In this document: positions 19,288 through 26,988 of the stretch, piece by piece
Position numbering within the stretch: the first letter of the stretch is position 1
Layout of the letters: each line of letters opens with the position of its first letter
NCBI RefSeq assembly: GCF_000949475.1
Contig: NZ_JRHC01000002.1
Span: forward strand, 310,001 to 374,000
Source: Draconibacterium sediminis
Lineage (GTDB): Bacteria > Bacteroidota > Bacteroidia > Bacteroidales > Prolixibacteraceae
Direction of reading: 5' to 3'
Length of the DNA stretch: 64,000 nt
Translations under genes and position numbers: made by a program
The notes under the pieces: generated by a model
Told to the model about the DNA's origin: nothing
What the model saw: only the letters and a program-made list of their open reading frames with translations
Databases searched by the model: none

Positions 19288-19581
19288 TTAACCTCCAATT
19301 ATTACGGTTGCACTTCCCATTATTATTGATCCGCCATGTGCAGTAAGATCTCCTACACGGGCTGCCGGCATTCCGCCAATTAACACGGTTCCCGATCCCA
19401 TGATAATCGTATCGGGTGGACCGGAACAAGTGGCCATATCGCCTACCCTTGCTGCGGGTAATCCTTCAATTAAAACCGTTGGGCTTCCCGGAGGTAAAAC
19501 CGGTCCTCCAACATGTGGTGCTCCGCCAGGGTTTACCATCGGGCAGGTGTGCATATCGTTTATTCTTGCTGCTGGTGGCAT
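19288..19581 (-). CDS. PAAR-repeat spike tip protein (Afp10-like)
   Basis: A 97-aa protein made of PAAR motifs: PPAARINDMHTCP at the start, LPAARVGDMATC in the middle and MPAARVGDLTAHGG towards the end. PAAR proteins fold into a cone that caps the VgrG spike and sharpens it; the conserved His/Cys residues bind a metal ion at the tip. It directly follows the VgrG gene (1 bp gap) and precedes gp25. No effector extension is fused to it. Confidence 0.93.
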   Translation of the reverse strand: MPPAARINDMHTCPMVNPGGAPHVGGPVLPPGSPTVLIEGLPAARVGDMATCSGPPDTIIMGSGTVLIGGMPAARVGDLTAHGGSIIMGSATVIIGG

Positions 19582-19582
19582 A

Positions 19583-21328
19583 TCAATTAATTTGTACTAA
19601 TGATCCTGTAACTTTTGTTATCGCCGGCGATGCCAGTTCAGATCCGGCACTGCCTTCGGCTTTAAATTCAGCAGTGGCTGTAATGCCAACATTCGTTCCT
19701 TCGATGTTTACATCGCCCGTTGCTTTTATTGAAATATCTCCACTGCTTTCGAGTGTTATTCCACTGGAATCGAAAGTGCTTACATTTCCCGATTCGTCTT
19801 CGATTTTTATGGTTCCTGCATCATCGTCAACTGTGATGATTTTGCCGCCGGGCGTTTCAAGAACTACCGACTTTTTCTCGTCGTTAAACAAAAATTTTAA
19901 CTCGCTGCGGGTTACAAATCCTTTTTCGTTGTTGGCTTCTTTAGGTTCAAGTGGCGAAGGCAACGCACTACTATGCAGCATGCCCAGAATCACCGGATCG
20001 TTTGGATCATCATTCAGAAAGCCAACGATCACCTCATCATCCGGTTCGGGGCGGAAAAACGATCCGCGACTGTCGCCTGCATCAAGTGTTGCCACACGTG
20101 CCCAAACGCCTTGTTCGTCGTTATTGATGATGGGCATACGCACCATCACGCGGTACTCGCCGTTTGGGTCATCGTGAATTTGGGTAACTTTTGCCACATG
20201 CAAACCACTAACGGCACCGATCAATCCAGCCGCCGGCATTTCAATAATATCAACCGTTTCGGAAAACCACTTTGGATTGATTCCGAACTGGGTGTCAATG
20301 GTCCAGTTGCCTTCGGTAATTTGATGACGAACAGCCGAAACATACACTTTGCCGTTAAATCGATCGCCTACGCCCGATAGTACAACTGTTGTATTTGGCT
20401 TCACGTCGGGAACGCCCTGAAAGCGCACCCGACCGCGTGTTTTCGACAGTTGATTAAACAACTTTTTGGCATTGGCCCACTCCTGTAAACCGGCATCAGT
20501 GCTGGCACTTCCATCGCGTAGCTCCAATTTATCCAATTCAATTACTGAAGCCAGTTCATTGGGCGAAATATTTCCGTTTAATTCTACGTCGGCATTATTG
20601 GCTTCCTTCTCCACGATCTCCTGATTTGCCACATCCCAGCCAAAACTGCTTACGTTAGCAAACTGATTTCGGGCATCCATTTCAGCATCAAAATCAAGAA
20701 TAGTAGCGCCGTAAACGAGTGTCATTTTTTCTTCCTGCGAATAATCGGGAGCCAGCACCGAAAACTTACCATCGTCGATCACACAAACTTTTCCGTTTGC
20801 CTGAGCACGCGTAATAGAAAAATCCCAGTCGCTTACACGATACTGAACCATTTCAGGATAGGTTAAACCGGTTTCCTCCACATCGGACTCCAGGCCATGA
20901 ATACCAATAATTCCTTCCAGAATATCGCTGTCTTTACTGTCGTAGAAATATTTGCTTTTGCGGCCGATGCTCATTTTAACGGCCTTGTCTTTGCATTCAA
21001 TTTCCAGCTGTGCTTTGTCGGACCGGATCTTCAGATTATGCCTGATTACAATCCCTTTAAAAATGGTTTCTTCCTCGGAATGGTAACCGCTTTTTATCTC
21101 AATTTCCTTTCCGGGAACAAAGAAACTTTCGTTGCTCAGCACAAAATCCTGTGTCGCAGGATCGCCGTCAAGCAACACAATTTTTGCCCAGGGAATCCGG
21201 TTGATCTCCTTTTGCACCGTGATGCTTAAAACCTGGTTGACAGAGGATAATTCTTCCCCTTCAACAAGAATTTTGAAGGTAACCAGGTCGGCCGACCGTG
21301 CAGTTGGTATGACTCGCGTTTCAGGCAT
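19583..21328 (-). CDS. VgrG-like spike protein (Afp8-like)
   Basis: A 581-aa trimeric spike protein. The N-terminal part (about 1-360) resembles the gp27/late-control-D fold, followed by an OB-fold gp5-type domain at about 375-455 (HDDPNGEYRVMVRMP, GSFFRPEPDDEVIVGFL) and a glycine/valine repeat beta-helix to the C-terminus (ITVDDDAGTIKIEDESG and later repeats). It forms the piercing centre of the baseplate carrying PAAR at its tip. There is no toxin domain at the C-terminus. It begins 2 bp after the LysM gene stop. Confidence 0.92.
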   Translation of the reverse strand: MPETRVIPTARSADLVTFKILVEGEELSSVNQVLSITVQKEINRIPWAKIVLLDGDPATQDFVLSNESFFVPGKEIEIKSGYHSEEETIFKGIVIRHNLKIRSDKAQLEIECKDKAVKMSIGRKSKYFYDSKDSDILEGIIGIHGLESDVEETGLTYPEMVQYRVSDWDFSITRAQANGKVCVIDDGKFSVLAPDYSQEEKMTLVYGATILDFDAEMDARNQFANVSSFGWDVANQEIVEKEANNADVELNGNISPNELASVIELDKLELRDGSASTDAGLQEWANAKKLFNQLSKTRGRVRFQGVPDVKPNTTVVLSGVGDRFNGKVYVSAVRHQITEGNWTIDTQFGINPKWFSETVDIIEMPAAGLIGAVSGLHVAKVTQIHDDPNGEYRVMVRMPIINNDEQGVWARVATLDAGDSRGSFFRPEPDDEVIVGFLNDDPNDPVILGMLHSSALPSPLEPKEANNEKGFVTRSELKFLFNDEKKSVVLETPGGKIITVDDDAGTIKIEDESGNVSTFDSSGITLESSGDISIKATGDVNIEGTNVGITATAEFKAEGSAGSELASPAITKVTGSLVQIN

Positions 21329-21330
21329 AT

Positions 21331-22050
21331 TTATGAGACTTTATCGATTGGCGGAAAGAATATTTTCTGCCCAACCTTTAATTTTCTAAAATTGGTGATT
21401 CGGTTTGCTTTCGCCACTTCGAGGTAATATTTCGGGTCGCCGTAAATACGGTAGGTCATCAAAGGCAAGGTATCGCCTTCTTTAACTTCCCGAATGTGGG
21501 TAAGATCGGGTGAATTATTGTTCTCGGTAGCCACCCGCAACGTATCCTCAACAAAACCTTTAAATTTTGCGTTGGCTGTAGCACGTAGTGGCGTACCGTC
21601 GGCTTTAAACAGTTTAAACGTAATATCTACTTCGGTTAAAACACCTTTAAACAACAGTGTCCCCCACAAAATAACCAGGTAATTTGGGCGGTGCTCGTCG
21701 CCATTGTAATCAAAAACCACCCGTTTAAATTGATCGATATCTTCCTTAATGCCGTTTCCTTTATCCGCCGAAAGCTCATTATCATCCGCGGTTGCAGGAT
21801 TACCGTAATTCACCAAAACTCCTGTCCGGTCGAAAATAAACTCCAGTTCGAGATCTTCGGGCGGTGTGCGGTTATAGCGCGGCGAAGAAGAACTTGTACC
21901 AGATGCCTGCTGGTTGTTTTGCTCTACCTTATACTTAAAAACATACTTTTCCGGATTCAATAAAGTCTGAAATTCGCCATTAGCGACTTCGTTATTAAAC
22001 TGTTCGTCGCTGTATGCTTTTATCTGCAGTTTTGTAAGTTCTCCCGACAT
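21331..22050 (-). CDS. LysM-domain baseplate/tube-hub protein (Afp7-like)
   Basis: A 239-aa eCIS component. Residues 1-175 match the conserved N-terminal domain of CIS LysM proteins (FQTLLNPEKYVFKYKVEQNN near 27-46, YNRTPPEDLELEFIFDRTGV near 79-98), and the C-terminus holds one LysM (GDTLPLMTYRIYGDPKYYLE, then LKVGQKIFFPP). In characterised contractile tails this protein locks spike and tube, like phage gp53/gpX. It comes directly after the DUF5908 gene. Confidence 0.9.
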   Translation of the reverse strand: MSGELTKLQIKAYSDEQFNNEVANGEFQTLLNPEKYVFKYKVEQNNQQASGTSSSSPRYNRTPPEDLELEFIFDRTGVLVNYGNPATADDNELSADKGNGIKEDIDQFKRVVFDYNGDEHRPNYLVILWGTLLFKGVLTEVDITFKLFKADGTPLRATANAKFKGFVEDTLRVATENNNSPDLTHIREVKEGDTLPLMTYRIYGDPKYYLEVAKANRITNFRKLKVGQKIFFPPIDKVS

Positions 22051-22051
22051 A

Positions 22052-22213
22052 TCAGCGTTCCTCTTTTTTCGATAATATTTCCATCACCTGTTCCACACAG
22101 GCTTCTATGATCTTCTCTTTTGAGTTTTCCTCATCACCACCGCCGTTGCGTGGCTGTTCCGAATCGCCGGGAACATTGATCTTGATGTGTAATTCCTTAA
22201 TTTCTATTGGCAT
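22052..22213 (-). CDS. DUF5908 small eCIS protein
   Basis: A 53-aa gene read directly from the sequence. It starts with ATG at 22213 (MPIEIKELHIKINVPG) and ends in a lysine/glutamate-rich helix with TGA at 22052-22054, one base before the ATG of the LysM gene. The opening xPIEIKELxIKxxV is the DUF5908 signature seen between tube and LysM genes in Bacteroidota eCIS loci. Its role is not known; position suggests a baseplate or assembly factor. It lies 5 bp after the second tube gene. Confidence 0.85.
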   Translation of the reverse strand: MPIEIKELHIKINVPGDSEQPRNGGGDEENSKEKIIEACVEQVMEILSKKEER

Positions 22214-22218
22214 AATAA

Positions 22219-22659
22219 TTATATTACGTTGAAATAGTTATAAGTCAATTCCAGTGTTTCGATGGCCAGTTTGCTTTCTTCGGCATTAAAATCGCTCATG
22301 CTCCATTTTACCGGATAGGCATGAACGACATTCCAACTCATCAGCGGCTCATGTTTTTCATTCAGCAGTTTCACGATAAGGTTGGTGGGCTTAAAGCTGA
22401 AGTTTTCAACCGCATTTCGACACCATTTTATCACTTCCGAATCCACCAGTAATCCGCGTTTCAAAACCAGGTTTGGATACTTGGTCCGAACCGGAACTTT
22501 GTGTTTAAACCGGTTTTCTCCTCCTTCGGCAATTTCTTCGGTGTCCACGTCAACAGTCAGTCCTGAAACCGACTGAAAACGCTGGTCGCCACTACTGGAA
22601 GAGATATCCGGAAACTCAACGCTGAAATGAAATCCTATGGGTGGATGGAATTCGCTCAT
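22219..22659 (-). CDS. eCIS inner tube protein (second copy, Afp5-like)
   Basis: A 146-aa gp19/Hcp-type tube subunit. It has the tube pattern of an N-terminal beta strand (PIGFHFSVEF), a VSGLTVDVDTEEIAEGG loop, the segment KVPVRTKYPNLVLKRGLL and a C-terminal WSMSDFNAEESKLAIETLEL. Related to the preceding tube gene but clearly diverged. Having two different tube proteins is usual in eCIS, the minor one forming the ring next to the spike. Its ATG overlaps the stop of the preceding gene (ATGA). Confidence 0.88.
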   Translation of the reverse strand: MSEFHPPIGFHFSVEFPDISSSSGDQRFQSVSGLTVDVDTEEIAEGGENRFKHKVPVRTKYPNLVLKRGLLVDSEVIKWCRNAVENFSFKPTNLIVKLLNEKHEPLMSWNVVHAYPVKWSMSDFNAEESKLAIETLELTYNYFNVI

Positions 22660-23102
22660 TCTATCATAGTGAGTTTTTCATGTACAAACTCGGCAGTTTC
22701 GATTGCAATTTCGTTTCCATCGGCTTTAAAATCGGTAGCCTGAATTTTGGTGATGTAGGCATTGATCGCTTTCCAACTTACCACCGGTTCATGGCTTTCA
22801 TTCAATAAACTAATTACCAGATCGCCGCGATATTTCTCTCCTTCTTCCTGGAAATAAACGGTTTTCACCCATTTCTCGTAGAATTCGCGCCCTTTGCCGG
22901 CAAAAGTTCCGCGTTTCAATGTAATGTTGCTGTATTTCGACAAACCGGGTTGTTTGCCTTTGTGGTATTCGGCATCGGCACCGGCACGATACTCAATCAC
23001 TTCGCGTTCAAAATCGAGGCCTGAAACTTCGGTGCAGTTAAACTCTGTGTCGCCAAAGCTCACTTTAAAATGAAACTTTGGTAATGGATATGTAGTTGCC
23101 AT
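22656..23102 (-). CDS. eCIS main inner tube protein (Afp1-like)
   Basis: A 148-aa tube protein opening with YPLPKFHFKVSFGDTEFNCT and the conserved VSGLDFEREVIEYRAGAD (about 22-39), then YSNITLKRGTFAG and ATDFKADGNEIAIETAEF. This is the subunit stacked as hexamers to form the tube through which cargo moves. It lies 27 bp after the sheath gene and is coupled to the second tube gene by an ATGA overlap. Confidence 0.9.
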   Translation of the reverse strand: MATTYPLPKFHFKVSFGDTEFNCTEVSGLDFEREVIEYRAGADAEYHKGKQPGLSKYSNITLKRGTFAGKGREFYEKWVKTVYFQEEGEKYRGDLVISLLNESHEPVVSWKAINAYITKIQATDFKADGNEIAIETAEFVHEKLTMIE

Positions 23103-23129
23103 AATTTATTCTTTTAAAGTTTTATTGAT

Positions 23130-25217
23130 TTAAACCTCCTGCATTTTGTGAGAGAATTGCAGTACAATGAATTCGGCAGGACGAACCGCTGCCATACCGA
23201 TCTCAATGATCATATAACCGTTGAGAATGTCTTGCGCTGTCATTGTTTCTCCTAAACCAACTTTCACATAAAAAGCCTGCTCGGGAGTTGTACCTGCCAA
23301 TGCACCAGCTTTCCATTGGTTTATCAGGTAATTGTCGATCATGGCTTTAACTTTTACCCATGTGTTGGCATCGTTGGGTTCGAAAACGAAAACACCGGTT
23401 GCTTTTTGTACCGACTCTTCCACCATATTAAAGAAACGACGGACAGAAATGTAGCGCCATTCGTTGTCGTTACCCGCCAGTGTTCGTGCTCCCCAAACGA
23501 GTATTCCTTTGCCGGTGAAAGCACGAATTGCATTAATGGATTTCCCTCCTTGTGTATGCACATTCAGATCGTCCTGGATATCGTTGGTGACTTTAACTGT
23601 TAATCCCGAAACATAATTCAGGCTCACATTTGCGGGTGCTTTCCAAACACCACGTTCGCTATCAACGCGGGCATAAACGCCGGCCATGGCAGCACTTGGC
23701 GGTAATTCGAGCGGAAGGTTTCCAATCTCGGTAAGTATTTTATTGTACGTGGCATCGTCTACCTGTTGAACGGCATTCAAACTTCGTCCGTTCATGGCAC
23801 CGTTATTCTTGTCTTTACCTTCTACTTTTCTGATCTCGGTAATCAGATCGTTCATGTTTGTAAGCACATTTGCAAAAGCATCGAAGTTTGATGTAATGCC
23901 AGTTTGTGTATTCAGTGGCGTATAATATTCAAGCTTTTTCAGCTCAGCATCGAAGTTTACAGCGTTTACATCCAAGAGGTTTTTGATTTTTGTAGAAGTA
24001 TCGGCATTTTGCATTTTTACAAATAACTCCCGAAGGTTACTGTATACCTCATCGATTTTTCCTGCACCTTCAAAATCGGCGTTAAACGTAACCAAAGCCG
24101 CATCAATTCCGTCGGCAATTGTCTGATCTTCATCAGAGATGGTATCTGAAGCCGCTTTGGCTTCGGTGTTCAGTTTTGTTTTAAAATCATTGAGTTCGCC
24201 GAGTGATCCGAGCAATGTTTCCACTGCATCGAGGAACGCCGTCTTTTTGGTACTGTCGCTCGAAAAAGTTCCCCCCAGATCGAAGCCGCTGGCGCTGTAC
24301 ATTTGCAACAGTACATCGCTCACTGCTCCTGAAATATCTCCGGGCGTGGTTGTCAGATCCACCAAATCGGCCACAGTTGCCGGCAATCCAGATGCGGGAC
24401 TTTCAATAGCCGTTACATTGTCATCGATGGTTTCATAGGCTGTAGCATCGTACGAATAATGCGAAACGATAATCTTTTTTGCATCGAACTGATAATTCAG
24501 AATTGTTTTCAGAAACGGATAATAAGCCGCACCGTATTTCAGGTAAGCTTTATCGGCGCTGATAAACTTTCGTAAATCCGCAATGTTCGAATCGGTTGGG
24601 CTGGCTGCATCATAACTCAGTGTATCGATAATTGTAAACCGATCCTGAAGTTTGTTGCATTGCGCCAAAGCATCGTTGTACAGGCTATAAAATTCTGATG
24701 GAGTTGACAGTGCAGTTGCGTCAGGAAAAACAAGCAAAGTAACCTCATCCACCTTGCCCACCTCGGCCAATCCGTCGTTAAAATCATCCGAATTGTTTAT
24801 TGATGTTACCTGAGTGTCGTCGTCATCCAAATCGGTTCCGTAGCGGCCAACTGAAACAATGTAACAAGGCCCGCCGCCGTTTGCAAAATAAAGTTGCAAT
24901 GAATAATACATCAGGAAAGGTTCCCTTGATGCGGGCTGTGTTACCACCAAATCGCGTTTTGTTACACCATTCAGAAGGGTATCGTTAATCGTAATTCCAA
25001 TGGAAGTTTCAGGTTTTGCAGCGCCAAAATACGTTTCGTATTCCAGCATCGAGGTAATCCTTGTGGGAACACCTTTAAGATCGCCTTTTATTTTATTGGT
25101 CGCTTTTTCAGTATAACCAATAAAAGCAGGGATAGCTGTTTCAACTTGCGCTACCGATGGAGGCAATTTGGAAATCTCCTCGATGTAAACGCCCGGTGTT
25201 TTGTAAGTTGTTGCCAT
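23130..25217 (-). CDS. eCIS contractile sheath protein with a large helical insertion
   Basis: A 695-aa sheath subunit. The N-terminal arm and core begin with YKTPGVYIEEISKLPPSVAQ (4-23) followed by AIPAFIGYTEKA. The C-terminal core spans about 565-695 (GKGILVWGARTLAG, WRYISVRRFFNMVEES, IEIGMAAVRPAEFIVLQFSH). Between them, roughly residues 290-470 form an acidic, alanine-rich helical segment not found in compact sheaths of 350-480 aa; it would be expected on the outside of the particle. This is the only sheath gene in the locus, whereas Afp/PVC carry three. The gene is 20 bp from its upstream neighbour. Confidence 0.92.
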   Translation of the reverse strand: MATTYKTPGVYIEEISKLPPSVAQVETAIPAFIGYTEKATNKIKGDLKGVPTRITSMLEYETYFGAAKPETSIGITINDTLLNGVTKRDLVVTQPASREPFLMYYSLQLYFANGGGPCYIVSVGRYGTDLDDDDTQVTSINNSDDFNDGLAEVGKVDEVTLLVFPDATALSTPSEFYSLYNDALAQCNKLQDRFTIIDTLSYDAASPTDSNIADLRKFISADKAYLKYGAAYYPFLKTILNYQFDAKKIIVSHYSYDATAYETIDDNVTAIESPASGLPATVADLVDLTTTPGDISGAVSDVLLQMYSASGFDLGGTFSSDSTKKTAFLDAVETLLGSLGELNDFKTKLNTEAKAASDTISDEDQTIADGIDAALVTFNADFEGAGKIDEVYSNLRELFVKMQNADTSTKIKNLLDVNAVNFDAELKKLEYYTPLNTQTGITSNFDAFANVLTNMNDLITEIRKVEGKDKNNGAMNGRSLNAVQQVDDATYNKILTEIGNLPLELPPSAAMAGVYARVDSERGVWKAPANVSLNYVSGLTVKVTNDIQDDLNVHTQGGKSINAIRAFTGKGILVWGARTLAGNDNEWRYISVRRFFNMVEESVQKATGVFVFEPNDANTWVKVKAMIDNYLINQWKAGALAGTTPEQAFYVKVGLGETMTAQDILNGYMIIEIGMAAVRPAEFIVLQFSHKMQEV

Positions 25218-25237
25218 AACTGTTTTGATTTAATGTG

Positions 25238-26113
25238 TTACATGTATATTTCTGAATATATTTTTGTTAATGTGCTGTTTGCATTTATTCGCAGCACATC
25301 GGGATTAGGCAATTCCTGGTCTCCCAATTTTATGCTGATAAAGCCTCTTGCGGTTAGCGGATGTTCTGTTTTTGTTACCAGCTGGCGGGCATTTCCGTTT
25401 TCCTTTTTAACATCGTCGCTGTTATGCGTTTGCTGGTTGGTATTAAAAAAATAGCGCCAGGTTGTTTTCCGGTTAGCAAAAACTATGTTGAATTCGCGCA
25501 GATCGTTTCGTAAGGTACCGTTTGGTTTGATTACATGATACGAGCCGTTTTCGCCCATCATTCCAATTCGGATAATACCAATCAGGTTGTTTTGTTCGTT
25601 ACGGGTTAGTTGCTCCAGTTCATTTTTGATACTTTCTGAATTTAATCGGTAAGTATCGTCAATCGCAGCATTGCTATTCGATTTTTTAATTAAAGGAAAC
25701 CCCGGATCTTCAGTCGACAAACGATTATTGGAAAAGAAAAACAATTGACCGGCATTTGACAGCCCGACTTGTGTAAAGTGATTGAATGTGCTGTTTAAAG
25801 TTTTCAGCAGAAAAGTGAAGTGCAGAGAGTCGTTTAATGGAATAAAGGGACTGTTAGAATCGCTCTCTGATACTTTTGTCCAGACCATAAAACCCCGGTT
25901 GGTGTTTTTGAGGATTAGTTTATGACCGCGAAGTTTTTGACTGGTAGTTGCTGAAGGAACGATAGAAATGAGGTCGGAAAGTGGATAGCCGGCCAACTGT
26001 TTTTCTTTTTCAACATCAGACATACTGAAATAATCTTCAGTTCCTTTATTCAGGAAGTATTTGTGTAAAATATTTACACCGAATAAAGGCTTATATATGG
26101 ATGAAAAGCTCAT
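25238..26113 (-). CDS. Conserved-position eCIS protein of unknown function (candidate cap adaptor)
   Basis: A 291-aa protein with no domain that I can name. No signal peptide or membrane segment is visible. It contains a patterned middle (FTFLLKTLNSTFNHFTQVGL near 100-119), IGIIRIGMMGENGSYHVIKP near 179-198 and a C-terminal segment ending EIYM. It is translationally coupled to the DUF4255 gene through a TAATG stop-start overlap and precedes the sheath. Proteins of this size between the terminator and the sheath gene could act at the distal end of the particle, like the cap adaptor described for the Algoriphagus system; this is inference from position only. Confidence 0.6.
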   Translation of the reverse strand: MSFSSIYKPLFGVNILHKYFLNKGTEDYFSMSDVEKEKQLAGYPLSDLISIVPSATTSQKLRGHKLILKNTNRGFMVWTKVSESDSNSPFIPLNDSLHFTFLLKTLNSTFNHFTQVGLSNAGQLFFFSNNRLSTEDPGFPLIKKSNSNAAIDDTYRLNSESIKNELEQLTRNEQNNLIGIIRIGMMGENGSYHVIKPNGTLRNDLREFNIVFANRKTTWRYFFNTNQQTHNSDDVKKENGNARQLVTKTEHPLTARGFISIKLGDQELPNPDVLRINANSTLTKIYSEIYM

Positions 26114-26706
26114 TAATTAATGTCCTTTAGGTTTCCTTTTATTTTTGTTATTAGTTCTGTGCCTGCTTGTTTCTTGCGTCGGTCAACCTGTAGCAGTTGT
26201 ACTTTATAGATTACTGAAGGTAACTGGCGTCCTCCGTGGGTTCCCCAAATGTGATTCCACACCTCGAAACCCGGGGTATAAAGATCTACAACGAACTTAA
26301 AATCGTCGAGTTCCTGCATCGATACATTCGAGCGGTTATACGCTGTATTTTGAGCGGTAAACACTTTTTTCCCCTGGAAATACTCCAGTGTTTTTGTAAT
26401 GCTGATCAATGAATTGGAATACATATCGCAATTGGCACTAACCATAAAAAAGAGGTTAATATTTACGGCCGGATTATAATATTCGGCTTTATTATTAACC
26501 ACATGACTTGTGGGAAGATTTTTTAACGTTGATTCTTCCTGAACACTCAGCAAAGAGATAATCACCTTGCCTTCAAGGTTCTTGGCCTTATCGCTTCCGG
26601 AATCCAGCAGTGCAAGATTTTCCAAAACGACAATTTTTCCCAATCCGGCATCGTCCAGATAGTTGTCCAGTTGTTCTTTGAGAATTTGAAGAGTTTCGTA
26701 AACCAT
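26113..26706 (-). CDS. DUF4255 tail-terminator protein (Afp16-like), first gene of the eCIS operon
   Basis: A 197-aa DUF4255 (Pvc16 N-terminal type) protein: MVYETLQILKEQLDNYL at the start, then a conserved KVIISLLSVQEESTLKN near 50-66 and YYNPAVNINLFFMVSANC near 77-94. In Afp and PVC this protein caps the distal end of tube and sheath. The ATG at 26706 was chosen over a GTG six bases upstream. The 276 bp upstream, up to the DD-peptidase gene, must contain the operon promoter, but no clean TTG/TAnnTTTG pair was found there. Confidence 0.85.
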   Translation of the reverse strand: MVYETLQILKEQLDNYLDDAGLGKIVVLENLALLDSGSDKAKNLEGKVIISLLSVQEESTLKNLPTSHVVNNKAEYYNPAVNINLFFMVSANCDMYSNSLISITKTLEYFQGKKVFTAQNTAYNRSNVSMQELDDFKFVVDLYTPGFEVWNHIWGTHGGRQLPSVIYKVQLLQVDRRKKQAGTELITKIKGNLKDIN

Positions 26707-26890
26707 AATCACCTTTTCAGTTTATGTCCACTTACAAGTAAAACATAGTTATTTGCGTCCTTAAAAAAGGAAATCCTATACGAAAAGGGCTGTGGTTATT
26801 ATCTTCTGTATTTATTGAAACTTTTAGGAGCTTCAATCATTTAATGGTGATTACAAGTTACGACAATAAGAGTTATAAGTCAACACTTAA

Positions 26891-26928
26891 ACTAATTCTA
26901 AATAAGCAACCGACTATTAAGAATTAGT
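26891..26928. promoter_or_regulatory. Inverted repeat upstream of the eCIS operon
   Basis: ACTAATTCT (26891-26899) and AGAATTAGT (26920-26928) are perfect 9-bp complements separated by 20 nt. The element lies between the stop of the DD-peptidase gene and the first eCIS gene. It could be a weak terminator of the former or an operator for the latter; there is no strong T run on the minus strand. Confidence 0.4.
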
Positions 26929-26988
26929 AATCAAATACTTACAAAATACATATTCTAGAAAGAGATGATTATTAAGAAAGGTATTATG

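Noticed and set aside
19416..20177. 253-codon plus-strand frame antisense to the VgrG gene
   Set aside because: It lies fully inside a well-supported gene on the other strand and its product is Ser/Pro-rich shadow sequence with no motifs.
3703..26706. Type VI secretion system or defective prophage
   Set aside because: No TssJ/K/L/M, no ClpV, no capsid, portal, terminase or integrase genes; the single AAA+ ATPase, DUF4255 and DUF4157 genes point to an eCIS.
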